64,000 nucleotides of DNA from Erinaceus europaeus (taxonomy: Eukaryota; Chordata; Mammalia; Eulipotyphla; Erinaceidae), in contig NC_080166.1 in the NCBI RefSeq assembly GCF_950295315.1, forward strand, positions 99,515,141 to 99,579,140, in the 5' to 3' direction. The translations under genes were made by a program, and so were the position numbers. The notes under the pieces were generated by a model. That model was not told the origin of the DNA and ran no database searches. It saw only the letters and a program-made list of their open reading frames with translations. The first letter of the stretch is position 1, and the number at the start of each line of letters is the position of its first letter. Of the stretch, positions 41,704 to 53,153 are shown piece after piece.

Positions 41704-41890
41704 GGGGGGGGGTAGAGAGCATAATGGTTATGCAAAGAGATTCTCATGCCTGAGACTCCTAAATCACAGGTTCAATCCCCACCCCCCCACCATAGTAAGC
41801 CAGAGCTGTGCAGTGCTCTGCTGTTTCCTCTATGTTTTCCTCTCTCTGCATCTCTCTCAAAAATAAAATAAATAAAATATTTTTTTAAAA
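41704..41890 (+). mobile_element. SINE family C with 15-bp target duplication
   Basis: GGTAGAGAGCATAATGG, GATTCTCATGCCTGAGAC, AGGTTCAATCCCC (box B), GCCAGAGCTGTGCAGTGC, then a pyrimidine section and AAATAAAATAAAT. AGAACATTCCATAGT at 41689-41703 and 41891-41905. Confidence 0.95.
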
Positions 41891-41905
41891 AGAACATTCC
41901 ATAGT

Positions 41906-42229
41906 AAAACACAGCATGTAGAGGGGGATTTGCTAGACAAAGTTTTTTATTTCATATCTCCTTTTACTAGGGTTGTTTCCTGACTCCCAATATATGGGAG
42001 TCTACTTTTCATCTGGAATGTGCTTCAGACTTATTTATGTGGGTGATAGGCACTGTGAAGTTCACCAAAGCTCCATGCTGCCTCCAAACTACTGAATTTC
42101 TCCAGTCTGGTGTGGTTCATACTCCATCACCTAGTGGGGCCCAATCTGATCTTATTTTGGTACTCCCCAAAGACAGATTTAGGAGAGAGGAGTGTTGTGC
42201 TCCTCCTAGCTGTCCTAATATACCACTTA

Positions 42230-42230
<1 letters not shown>
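41906..42230. other. Single-copy sequence
   Basis: Nothing recognised except a small inverted repeat GACTCCCA/TGGGAGTC near 41982-42002. Confidence 0.5.

Positions 42231-42276
<46 letters not shown>
42231..42276. repeat. (TA)n microsatellite
   Basis: About 22 uninterrupted TA units at the 3' end of a SINE. Confidence 0.97.
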
Positions 42277-42278
<2 letters not shown>

Positions 42279-42480
42279 TTTTTTCTTTAAATTATCTTTA
42301 TTTATTGGATAGAAATTGAAAGAGTAGGGGGAGATAGAAAGGGAGATAGAAAGAGAAACACCTGTATCACTGCTTCAGAACTTGCAAAGCTTTCCCCCTA
42401 TAGGTGGGGGCCAGGGGCTCAAACCCCAGTCTTTGCACATTGTAACATGTGCACTCAACTAGGAGTGCTCCATCTAATAC
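42277..42480 (-). mobile_element. SINE family D, reverse copy
   Basis: TATCTTTATTTATTGGATAG, GAAACACCTGTATCACTGC, GGCCAGGGGCTCAAACCCC, CACATTGTAACATGTGCAC. Confidence 0.87.
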
Positions 42481-43339
42481 ACCACTAAAAATGAGGCTTT
42501 AAGTGGACTTTGGATTAGGTAAAGAAATTAGAGCTTCAAGGTGGAAGTTTAGGATATCAATTAAAAAGGTACACAATGATTGAATTACTAGCTGATCATA
42601 TCTAAATTATAGTGGTGACAACTATAACTTTCTTTTGTTATATTATGTGTATACTATTAAATACTAACATACAATTTCAAAATAGCAAAAGCAGAGGACA
42701 GGTGTATTCTTATAAGTGTCCACAGAATGATATACTTAGAAATTAGTGAAAAAAACTACTGTGACCATGCCAAATTGGGTTACTGCATGCCAGGAATATT
42801 GTTGTATGCAAAGGAAAGCATTTAAAAATATCAAATATAGTAACAAAAGTTAAGAAGAAAAAAATCCTAAGAATTCAACTCTATAAGCCTCTTAGATAAA
42901 TGCTATGTGAATGATTTTCCTTTTATAATCTTTACAATGTCACATAAAGAGTAGCAGATGACATAAGCAGATGGATTTGTGTTATCTGCTACTGCTTAGA
43001 ACCTTTTCTAGTATTTTTGGGGCCATATTCATAAACATAGGATATTATAGAGCTAACTTACATCTGTCTGAAATCCTTGGTAACTTCTGTTAAAATGTAT
43101 TTTAGTAAGTTAAAATATGGCAAGGCTTTTAAAAATTATGGACAATATTCTACCCACTCTAGAAATATGGTTTGACGTATACTTCAATGCATCTAGTTAA
43201 CTGTGTTTGTAAAATGAACTGTGACTTTATTTGAGTTTTCATATTAGTGAGTGTTTCTGAGAAGTATTTGTACATGATAGTTTTAAATTCATGGAGAGAT
43301 GAAAGACACTAGGATATTTGATAATTTCCATACCTTTTA
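42481..43339. other. Single-copy AT-rich sequence
   Basis: Nothing recognised. Confidence 0.5.
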
Positions 43340-43568
43340 TAATTTTCTTTTTTTTTATTATTAGCTTTATGTTTTATTTGATAGAGACAGCCAGATATGG
43401 AAAGGAAGAGGGAAGTAGAGAGGGAGAGAGACAGAGAGACACCTATAGCCCTACGTTTACGTTAACACTCATGAAACTTTCCCCTAGCAGGTGGGGATCA
43501 GGGCCTTAAACCTGGATCCTTGTACATTGTAACATATGTACTCAACCAGGTGCACCACCACCCAGCCC
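43340..43568 (-). mobile_element. SINE family D, reverse copy
   Basis: TTTTTTTATTATTAGC, GATAGAGACAGCCAGATATG, CTTTCCCCTAGCAGGTGGGG, TGCACCACCACCCAGCCCC. Confidence 0.85.
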
Positions 43569-43701
43569 CAAGGTCTTGTTTCTAATGCTAGTGCCTTCAT
43601 ATGTGTGAAATATGTCACTCTGTTTAAATATTTAAACATTTTCACATTTATAGAGTTCAGTACCAAGTGGCCTTTTCTTTGTATCAGAATTGAAGATGAA
43701 G

Positions 43702-43868
43702 ATGGTCCAGGAGGTGGTGCAGTAATATAGCTTTAGACTCTCAAGCAGGAGGTCCCAAGTTCAATCCCCAGCAGCACATGTACCGGAGTGAACTCTGATT
43801 CCCTCTGTCTCTCTCCCTATAATTCGACATGAATAAATGAATATTTAGAAAGATTTAAAAAAAGAATT
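43702..43868 (+). mobile_element. SINE family B, forward copy
   Basis: GGTCCAGGAGGTGGTGCAGT, AGACTCTCAAGCAGGAGGTC, AGTTCAATCCCC (box B), GCAGCACATGTACCGGAG and an AATAAATGAATATTTAG tail. Confidence 0.9.
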
Positions 43869-43869
43869 A

Positions 43870-45616
43870 AAGAGAAGTGTCAGAACTGCTTCAAGCCTCA
43901 CGAGTCACATCTGCTCAACGATGAGGACCTGAAACAGGAATACCAAAGAAGACCACCTGGAACCGAAACAAGACAGGACTAGAATGACTTCAGGAACCCA
44001 CCAAATCACTGGTGAGTGCAAACACGGGGGGCTGATGGACAGAGAGGATTTTAGGGAGAGATTAAGTGGCTGGTAACAGTCCAGCAGTTTATCAGAGACA
44101 CCACCTCCTGTCTGTTCCACCAAAAAGGGTACTGCTGAAGGGAGGAGAGGACTCCCTGGAGACTCATGAAGTGTAACTCTGAGTCTCCATTACTACTGCC
44201 CTCAGAATCTGGAGCAGCGGCAGGGAGGGACACCAGGGGACAGAGAGCTAACCAGGAAACTCAGGAGAAGACCTATACCTTGGTGGCATAGTGGTGGGGC
44301 TGTGAAAGTCTCTTTGCATAACCACTGGTTTATCTCTGCCCCACCCTGCTTTATCTCTTGTTCAGGAGTCAGTGATTAAGCTAAGAAGCCTATTTATAGT
44401 TTAAAAGCCCTCAGGCTCCCATAGCTTACAGGGAAGAAAAAGCACAAAAGAGGCTTTTAAGCCACTGAGCTCCAAATCAGGGATTTAAATACTATTGAAA
44501 CAACGTTACTTCTACCACTGTGATCCTTTTAATTACTGTAGACACAAATCAATCCAGGCAATAGTGATCAGTAATTTGAAAAGTACTTAGAGAGGGAACT
44601 CATAACGTAATATATAAAATGGTTAAACCAACAAGAAGAAATACTAGAGAAATGAACCAGGACAAGAGTCCAGATAAAAGCCCCCAAAGGGTGAAACACA
44701 AAATAATGAGGTCAACATCCAAACACTAGCTAAGGAAATAATCACAGGAGTCAGTAAAGAGTTTAAAATAATTGTAATCAGAAATACAGGAACAACAAAT
44801 GAGACTCTGGAAGAAAACACTAATTATCTCAAAGTTATTAGAAAGCTGAAAGCTGAAATAGCTGAGCTAAGAACACAACTAGCTGAACAACCTAAAACAG
44901 TATCAGAACAGGGTATCAAAATAGATGAACTCCAGGACACAGTAGAGGGGAGAGAGAATAGAATCAATGAGGCTGAAGACAGAATTAGCAAGATTGAGGA
45001 CGAATTAGAGACAACTAAAAAAGAAGTAAGATATCTCAAAAAGAGATTAAGAGATACTGAAAACAACAACAGAGTTCTATGGGATGACTTCAAAAGAAAC
45101 AATATAGGCATTATTGGCTTACCAGAGGAAGAGAGGGAGAGGAAGAAAGCATTCTTCAGGCCATAATAGCTGAAAACTTCTCTAGTCCAGACAACATCAA
45201 AGACATAAAGATTCAAGAAGCCCAGAGGGTCCCAAACAGAATTAACCCAGACTTAAAGACACCAAGACACATCATATTTAGAATGGAAAGGAATAAGGAT
45301 AAAGAAAGGATCCTGAAGGCTGCAAGAGAAAAACAAAGAGTCATCTACAGAGGAAAACCCATAAGATTAGCAGCAAACTTCTCCACAGAAACACTACAGG
45401 CCAGAAGAGAATGGCAAGATATCTATCGAGTGCTCAATGAGAAAGGCTTTCAATCAAGAATATTGTATCCTGCTAGACTGTCATTCAGACTAGATGGAGG
45501 AATAAAAACCTTCTCAGACAAGCAACAGTTGAAGGAATCAACTATCACCAAGCCTGCCCTTAAAGAAATTCTGAAAGGTCTCCTATAAACAGTCAGACCA
45601 CCATAAATAGGTCATG
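43870..45616 (+). mobile_element. L1 5' half: 5' UTR and broken ORF1
   Basis: A 5' UTR (43870-44618) unlike the one at 26081 leads into ORF1. Homology to L1 stops about 28 bp after the ORF1 stop, so ORF2 and the 3' UTR are absent. A reverse family C SINE scrap (CATAGTGGTGGGGC ... CTTTGCATAACCACTGG) lies in the 5' UTR near 44285-44345. Confidence 0.88.
44619..45588 (+). pseudogene. L1 ORF1, frameshifted
   Basis: Starts ATG at 44619 (MVKPTRRNTREMNQDKSPD) and ends at 45588, but the span is not a multiple of three and is open only in parts. Blocks recognisable from the intact copy at 27715: ELRTQL coiled-coil text, GIIGLPEEERER at the RNA-recognition start, and in the open 45283-45588 piece KEKQRVIYRGKPIRLAANFS and ILYPARLSFRLDGGIKTF, ending in the normal LKGLL-stop. 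This C-terminus is the reference showing that the other copy carries an insertion. Confidence 0.93.
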
Positions 45617-45689
45617 CAAGTCTCTATCTGTTGAGTCATTTCCCTGGTCTCCTAATCATGTCTAAGTTTTACTTTATTAAGATTTTGCA

Positions 45690-45875
45690 GGTCAGGCAGT
45701 TGTATACATTTGAGTGCTAATGCTACAGTACCGCCAAGCCCAGCTTTAAGTCCCTATAATGGAAGGTTTCATGATCAGTGAAACATTGCTTCAAGGATCT
45801 CTCTCCCTACATCCCTCTTCCCTTTCATTTTCTCTGTCTCTATCTAAAATAAATTTTAGTAAATAAAAAGAAGTC
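45690..45875 (+). mobile_element. Degenerate SINE (family D)
   Basis: CAGGTCAGGCAGTTGTATAC, AAGCCCAGCTTTAAGTCCC, TCAGTGAAACATTGC and an AATAAATTTTAGTAAATAAA tail. Old. Confidence 0.7.
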
Positions 45876-46184
45876 TTGTCTAATTTTAGTTAAAATAACA
45901 ACTGTAAAACTCCTTGGATGTTTTGTCTGTACTTAAAAAGTGACAGAAAATGTCATAAATGATTAAACTCAATAAAAATGGGTTAGTATTTAAATATTAT
46001 TCAGATTATTATAGAAATCCAAATATAATGAAACTCATATGTAGTTCAGTTACTTTCTTTTAAAATTTTACTAGTGATTTAATAATGATTAGCAAGATTG
46101 TAAGATAACAGGGGTATAATTCCATACAATTCCCACCACCAGAGTTCCATGTCGCCTCCACTCCACTGGAAGCTTCAATTCTTT

Positions 46185-47506
46185 TTTTTATTATTTATTT
46201 AATTTATTTTTTATTTAAGAAAGGATAAATTAACAAAACCATAGGGTAGGAGGGGTACAACTCCACACAACCCCACCACCCAATCTCCATATCCTATCCC
46301 CTCTCCTGATAGCTTACCCATTCTCTATCCCTCTGGGAGCATGGACCCAGGGTTGTTGTGGGTTGCAGAAGGTGGAAGGTCTGGCTTCTGTAATTGCTTC
46401 CCTGCTGAACATGGACATTGACTGGTAGGTCCATACTCCCAGTCTACCTCTCTCTTTCCCTATTAGGGTGGGTCTCTGGGGAAGCGGAGCTCCAGGGCAC
46501 ATTGGTGGGGTCTTCAGTCAAGGCCAGCATCCTGATGGCATCTGGAACCTGGTGGCTGAAAAGAGAGTTAACATACAAAGCCAAACAAAGTGTTAAGCAA
46601 TCGTGGACCCAAAGGTTGGAATAGTGGAGAGGAAGTGTTAGGGGGGTATTTACTGCAAACTATAGTGTACTTCTGCTTTCAGGTATATATTTTGCACTAG
46701 TTTATGAATAAGTGTGAACATATGCTCTCTCTCACAGAACCTGGTCTATATCTAGGTTTTGGGACTTTGTTAGAAAGTGAACCACCTGGGATAGAATTAG
46801 AGAATACTATGAAAGGAAAGGTCTCACCCGAGTAATGAAGCTGAAGGGTTGTCATTCCACACGTGAAGTCTCTGGACACAGTCTGAGCTGAAGCATGTTG
46901 AGGTGGCAATTGTTGCGTTGATTAGGTTGCCATTGGCAGATGCAATATTATTTTATATGGATTGGGAGAGGCATGCGGGAAAGTGGGCCCTATCCTAAGG
47001 TTCCAGGACTGGGGGAAATATAGGCTCTATAGTGGAGATGTGAGGTTCCTGCTATCTTAAGGTTCAAAAAGACAATGGATAGTTAATGTTATCATCACAT
47101 TATTTGGTAATTGGGTTAACTTTGAAAAGTCCTTTTGTTAGAGTTTTCTGTATAGTACCCAGTATCTTGTATGTAGCTGTGCCATTGGTTGCTTCTGATC
47201 TACTTGGTCTAGGCTTTTAAGAGAGTCCACATATTAAATACACAGCCTATATATTTAAAAGAGTCTGTGTTTTAAAAACTTCGAGACATACAATTAATTT
47301 TCCCCCTCTCATATTAATTAACTAGTGATTTATATGACTACACTTTACTAGGAGTGTACATAAACACCATTCCCACCACCAAAAGACTATGTCCCATCCC
47401 ACCCACCCACCCCCATCCCCCAAGGTCCCAGGAAGCTGCATGTCTACCCCTCACCACAGGGTTTTTACTTTGGTGCTCTACTTTCAATGTCGTCAGATCT
47501 TCTTTC
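46185..47506 (-). other. L1 3' UTR, young type (1.32 kb), with G-quadruplex tract
   Basis: On the minus strand it begins after the ORF2 stop at 47507, passes a G-rich tract (complement of 47398-47421), contains CTCTTTTCAGCCACCAGG (splice-acceptor-like) near 46553-46570, and ends at a TTTCTTAAATAAAAAA-type A-rich end. It is the reference for the tails at 8250, 10803, 41344 and 62870. Confidence 0.9.
47398..47421 (-). promoter_or_regulatory. G-quadruplex-type tract in the L1 3' UTR
   Basis: Five C-runs of 3-5 (C3 A C3 A C3 A C5 AT C5) on the plus strand, i.e. G-runs with 1-2 nt loops on the L1 sense strand. A relative lies at 52997-53026. Mammalian L1 3' UTRs commonly carry such tracts (established). 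Confidence 0.8.
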
Positions 47507-50500
47507 TCAACTTCTGTTGATGAGTGGGATCATCCCATACTCATCTTTATCTTTCTGACTTAGCTCACTTAACATAATTCCTTCTAGCTCTGTCCGAGAT
47601 GGGTCAGAGAAGGTGGGTTCATTGTTCTTCATAGTTATATAGTATTCCATTGTGTATATATACCACAGCTTTCTCAGCCACTCATCTGTTGTTGGGCACC
47701 TGGGTTGCTTCCAGGTTTTAGCTATTATGAATTGTGCTGCTATGATCATAGGAGTACACACCTCTTTTTGGTTGGGTGTTATGGAGTCCTTGGGATATAT
47801 CCCCAGGAGAGGAATTACTGGATCATATGGAAGGTCCATGTCTAGCCTTGTAAGAGTTTTCCAGACTGCTCTCCACAGAGGCTGGACCAATTTACCTTCC
47901 CACCAGCAATGAAAAAGGGTTCCTCTGTCCCCACAACCTCTCCAGCATTTGTTGCTGCTGTGCTTTTTTGATGTATGCCATTCTCACAGGAGTGAGGTGG
48001 TATCTCAATGTTGTCTTAATTTGCATTTCTCTGACAATCAGTGACCTGGAGCAACTTTTCATGTGTTATTTAGCCTTTTGGATCTCCTCTGAGGTGAATG
48101 TTTTGTTTATATCCTCTACCCATTTTTGAATGGGGTCATTTGCTTTTTTGGTGCTAAGTTTGCTCAGCTCTTTATATATTTTGGTGATTAGTTTCTTGTC
48201 TGTTGTATGGTATATGAAAATCTTCTCCAATTCTGTGAGGGGTCTCTGTCTTTGTTTAATAGTTTCTTTGGCTGTGCAGAAGCTTTTCAATTTGATGTAG
48301 TCCCATTGGTTTGTTTCTGCTTTACTCTTACTTGCATTTGGGTTTGTTTCATCAAAGATGTCCTTGAGGTTTAGGTGGGAAAGTGTTTTACCAATGTTTT
48401 CCTCTAAGTATTTGATTGTTTCTGGTCTAACATCCAGGTCTTTGATCCATTTGGAGTTGATTTTTGTTTCTGGTGATATAAAGTGGTTCAGTTTCATTCT
48501 TCGGCATGTTACAACCCAGTTTTCCCAGCACCATTTATTGAAGAGAGCCTCCTTTTTCCATTTAATGCTTTGGGCCCCCTTATCAAAGATTAGATGCCCA
48601 TAGGTGTTGGGATTTACTTCTGGGCTTTCAATTCTGTTCCATTGGTCTGTGTGCCTATTTTTGTTCCAGTACCAGGCTGTTTGGATGATGATGGCTTTAT
48701 AATATAGTTTGAGATCTGGGAGTGTGATGCCTCCATTTCTGTTTCTTTTCCTCAAGATGGTTTTGGCAATTCTAGGTGTTTTCAGGTTCCAGATAAATGA
48801 TTATAGTGTTTGTTCTATTCTCTTAAAGAAGCTTGGTGGAACTTTGATGGGTATTGCATTAAATTTGTATATGGCTCTGGAGAGAATATTAATTTGATGA
48901 TATTTATTCTTCCAATTCATGAGCATGGGATGTCTTTCCATTTCTTGGTATCAGTTTCTGTTTCCTTGAGTAGCGACTCATAGTTTTCAGTATACAAGTC
49001 TTTCACTTCTTTGGTCAACTTTATTCCTAGGTATTTTATTGATTTTGCTGAGAAAATCAATAAATTTTGCTGAGTTAATGGGAGTGATTTCTGGATGTCT
49101 TCTTCTTCTTCAGATTTAGTGTTTTCATAAAGAAATGCCACTGATTTTTGTACATTGATTTTGTAGCCTGACACCTTGCTATATTGCCTATAACTTCCAG
49201 TAGTTTTCTTCTGGATTCTTTAGGTTTTTCTATGTATACTATCATATCATCTGAAAATAGTGAGAGCTTGACTCCTTCCCTTCCAATCTGTATTCCTTTG
49301 ATTTCTTTCTCTTGCCTGATTGCTATGGCAAGAACTTCCAATACTGTGTTGAAGAATAATGGTGACAGTGGACAGCCCTGTCTAGTCCCCGATCTGAGAG
49401 GGAATGCTTTCAGCTTCTGTCCATTGAGTATGATGTTGGCTGTAGGTTTGCTATATATAGATTCTACTATCTTGAGGAATTTCCCATCTATTCCTATTTT
49501 TTGTAGAGTTTTGAGCATGAATGGGTGTTGGATTTTGTCAAAGGCTTTCTCTGCGTATATTGAGATAATCATGTGGTTTTTGGCTTTGCTTTTATTGATG
49601 TGGTGAATGACATTGATTGACTCACGGATGTTGAACCAGTCTTGTATTCCTGGGATGAATCCCACTTGGTCGTGATGAGCAATCATTTTGATGTGTTGTT
49701 GTATCCCGTTGGCCAAGATCTTGTTTAATATTTTGGCATCTATGTTCATCAGAGATATTGGTCTGTAGTTTTCCTTTTTCGTTGTGTCCCTATCAGCTTT
49801 TGGTATCAGGGTGATGTTGGCTTCACAGAAGGTAGAAGGGAGTATTTCTGTTTCTTCAATCTTATTGAAAAGCTTAAGAAGTATGGGTATTAACTGTTTC
49901 CTGAAAGTTCTGTAGAATTCGTTTGTGAAGCCATCTGGTCCAGGACTTTTGTTGTTGGGGAGATTCTTAATAACGGTTTCAATTTCTTTGTCTGTAATTG
50001 GTGCATTTAGGTTTTGTAGTTCTTCTTGGTTCAGTTTTGGAAGTGCATAGGTTTCTAGGAATTGTTCCATTTCTTCCAGATTCTCTAGCTTGGTGGCATA
50101 GAAGTTTTGTATGATTTTCTGGATTTCTGTGGTGTGAGTTGTGATATCTCCTCCATCGTTTACAATTCTATTAATTTGAGTCTTCTCTCTTTTTTGTTTG
50201 GTGAGTCTGGCTAGGGGTTTGTCAATTTTGTTTAATCTTTCAAAGAACCAACATTTGGCTTCATTGATCTGTATGATTTTCTTATTTTCAATGCTGTTTA
50301 TTTCTGCTCTAATTTTAGTGATTTCTGTCCTTCTGGTTGCTTTAGGGTTCCTTTGTTCCTCTTCCTCTAAGTCCTTGAGGTGTGCAGTAAGGTCGTTCAT
50401 TTGAGCTTTTTCTTGTTGTTTAATATGTGATGGTATGGCTATAAGTTTCCCTTTCAATACTGCTTTAGCTGTGTCCCAAATATTTTGATATTTTCATTTC

Positions 50501-50707
50501 TTTCCAGGAACATTTGAATTTCCTGCTTGAGTGACTCTCTGACCCAGTGGTTCTTAAGGAGCATGTTGTTTAGTTTCCAAATTCTGTGTCTTTTAATAAT
50601 TTTCTGTTTGTTGTTAAATGTTAGTTTTACTCCACTGTGGTCTGAGAAGATACTTGGGATGATTTCAATGCTCTTGAATTTATTGATGCTGTCTTTGTGG
50701 CCTAACA
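47507..50707 (-). pseudogene. L1 ORF2, broken (endonuclease end to C-terminus)
   Basis: Open pieces on the minus strand: 49075-50457 (460 residues: linker, [24 protein letters not shown], motif A as [21 protein letters not shown], catalytic motif as FSDD), 48917-49174, 48066-48755 ([22 protein letters not shown]) and 47507-47890 ([13 protein letters not shown] to GMIPLINRS-stop). At least three frameshifts or stops separate them. The first aspartate of motif A is replaced by tyrosine. Not functional. Confidence 0.95.
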
Positions 50708-51177
50708 GGAAGCTTCAATTCTTTAACCTTTGGGAGTATGATCAAAATGTTTTATAAGGTACAGAAGGTAGAAGGCCTGACTTCCGTAATTGCCTCTCCA
50801 CTGGATATGGATGTTGGCAGGTTGATTTTCACCCCCAGTCTATTTTTATCTTGCCCTAGTAGGGCAGAACTCTGAAGAGATTCTGGACATGTTGGTGAGG
50901 TTGTCTGCCCAGGGAAGTCAGGACGGCATCATTATGCAACTTGGTGGCACTCAGCTCTCCTTTGTCCTTTTTAACATCCTTTTGTCAATTTATAGATGGG
51001 TTATAATTTTCCACCATAGTTTTTCTTTGTCCCTTCCTCTGTAGTTTCTCTCCTACTGGCTTGGAAATTCTGCTTCCAATTAGAATTGCCAGGATTTGAA
51101 GTGGTTTTTTGAGGGGAGTCAACTTAGGTGCTGTCTTCATTCAGCCATTTTAACTCCATCCCATTCAGTTACTTTCT

Positions 51178-51226
51178 ATAGAAGATTAGTTGTAGTCATA
51201 AGGCCTTTAATAAATGTATATTGTTT
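51178..51226. other. Single-copy sequence between TSD and SINE
   Basis: Flank of the element above; nothing recognised. Confidence 0.5.
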
Positions 51227-51564
51227 TTTTTTTTTTGCCTCCAGGGTTATTGCTGGGTCTTGGTGCCTGCACTATGAATCTACTGCTCTTGGAGTCTATT
51301 TTTCCCATTTTGTTGCCCTTATTGTTGTGCTTGTTGTAGTTGTTATTGTTGTCATAGCTATTGTTGTTAGATAGGACAGAGAGAAATGGAGAGAGGAGGG
51401 GAAGGCAGAGAGGCAGAGAGAAAGATAGATACCTGCAGACCTGCTTCACTGCTTGTGACGCGACCTCCTGCAGGTGGGGAGCTGGGGGCTTGAACGGAGA
51501 TCCTTACACCGGCCCTTGTGCTTTGTGCTATGTGTGCTAAACCCGCTGTACTACTGCTGGAATC
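51227..51564 (-). mobile_element. Hedgehog-type SINE (long form)
   Basis: T-run, GCCTCCAGGGTTATTGCTGG, CTACTGCTCTTGGAG, AGATAGGACAGAGAGAAATG, GGGGGCTTGAACGGAGATCC, ACTACTGCTGGAATCCC. ATGTAT flanks both ends. Confidence 0.93.
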
Positions 51565-51906
51565 CCATGTATTTAGTTTTTTAATGAAGAGATAAGAGAG
51601 GTACTTTCTGAAATAATAGTCATGGCTATAAAATTAAATAATTTCTATTAGATATGATATAGGGACCATATTCAGCTTAGGAGCATATGTGACCTCTGCA
51701 TCTCTGTAGATCCAAACTCACATTCTGTGGTCATCAGTAGGTCAACATTCCAAGCTGCCCCAATATCAGGACCCATCTTCCTCAGGTGTAGTATAGAGTA
51801 TGTTGTCCAGCCTCCCTTCAGAGGATGGAACATTCTCTACAGTTGTTGATCCAAGTTGAGGACAAGGTCCTATGGGGGTCCACAAAGGGGTCTATTTTGT
51901 TGTTCC

Positions 51907-52015
51907 TGATATAGATGACCAGTAACAATGGAGAGAGGGATTTATTCGAGGTCTAGGCCCTGATATAGATGACCAGTAACAATGGAGAAAGGCATTTATT
52001 CGAGGTCTAGGCCCA
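51907..52015. repeat. Tandem duplication of about 52 bp in the L1 3' UTR
   Basis: CCTGATATAGATGACCAGTA ... TTTATTCGAGGTCTAGGCCC occurs twice in a row (51907-51960 and 51960-52012) with a couple of differences. Confidence 0.9.
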
Positions 52016-52996
52016 TCTGTTTGGGAATCTCAGAACTCCCAGTCTAGGGCCCTAGCTGATGGGTTGGCCTGATAGTGACTAAAGAGTCATTGTTAAAGTA
52101 TGCCAGTCTCTTGCCTTTATTCAGCTTTTGCAGTCCTTGCTTTGATAAGGGTAGCTTGGGAGTGAATGAGGGAAGTATAATAGGAAATAGGTGAGGAGGG
52201 TATCTAAGTCTAAGTAGACACTATTTCATTATGAACTTCATACTGCCTCACTGCAGACTATTGTGTACTTTTGCTTTCAGGTATATATTTCCCCCTAATT
52301 TATGGGTACATGTAAACATATGCCATCTTTCATGGGATCTGGTCTATATCTAGATTTTGAGACTTTGTTGGGAATTGAACCACCTAGAATGGAATTAGAG
52401 AATACTATGAAAGGAAAGGTCTCACCTGAGTAATGAGGGTGAAATGTTGGCATTCCATGCCTGATGTCTCTGGACACAGTCTCAAGTGAAGCATGCTGAG
52501 GTGGTACTCATTGCGTTGATTAGGTTGGTATCTGCAGATGCGATATCAATTGGTTTGAATTGAGAGAAGCATGCAGGAAAGTGAGCCCCACCCTAGAGGT
52601 TCCAGGACTGGGGGAAATATCGGCTCTATAGAGGAAGCGGGAGGTTCCTGCTGTCTTAGGGTTTAAGAAGGCAATAGATAGTTATTGCTATAATCATATT
52701 ATTTAGCAATTGGGTTAACTTTGAAAAAGGATTTGCTGTATCATACACAACATCACCATAATTTATGTCCTTTGATATTATTCATATATAGCTGTGCCAC
52801 TGGTTGCTTATGTTCTCCCTGGTCTAAGCTTTTAAGAGAGTCAACATATCAAAGACTCAGCCTATTGTCCGCACATTAAAAAGTTTGAGACATTCAATCA
52901 ATTTTTCCCCTCTCATATTAATTAAATAGTGATTTATATAACTATAGATTAATAGGAGTGTACATAAACACCATTCCCACCACCAAAAGACTGTAT

Positions 52997-53026
52997 CCCA
53001 CCCCACCCCCACCCACCACCCCCCAC
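52997..53026 (-). promoter_or_regulatory. G-quadruplex-type tract in the L1 3' UTR
   Basis: C-runs of 3 to 6 separated by single bases on the plus strand; same place in the UTR as the tract at 47398. Confidence 0.75.
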
Positions 53027-53153
53027 CTCCCACTCCTGCCTGCCCCATGAAGCTGAACATATACCCTCACCCTTAACCCAGGATTTTTGCTTTGGTGCAC
53101 TACTCCAAATTCAGTCAAATCCTGCTTTGAGTTTCCCTCTCTGTTCTTCTTTC

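Larger units (their letters stand above)
46185..50707 (-). mobile_element. L1 retrotransposon, 4.5 kb, 5'-truncated, 17-bp target duplication
   Basis: 3' UTR 46185-47506, ORF2 47507-50707. GGAAGCTTCAATTCTTT flanks it at 46168-46184 and 50708-50724. The 5' end lies late in the endonuclease domain. Among the large copies it is one of the best preserved, but its ORF2 is broken. It inserted into an older L1-derived element. Confidence 0.97.
46059..51163 (-). mobile_element. Spliced-L1-like element (5' leader joined to 3' UTR), split by a later L1
   Basis: TTCAGTTACTTTCT flanks it at 46045-46058 and 51164-51177. Excluding the later L1 (46185-50707 plus its repeat) the element is about 580 bp. Minus-strand order: 51163-50950 is unlike the 3' UTR and starts near AAAATGGCTGAATGAAG, similar to an L1 5' terminus. 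50949-50708 and 46184-46059 are older L1 3' UTR. The joint falls at CCACCAAGTTGC; in complete UTRs this is preceded by CACCTTTCAG, a good splice acceptor. ORF1 and ORF2 are missing entirely. Confidence 0.75.
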
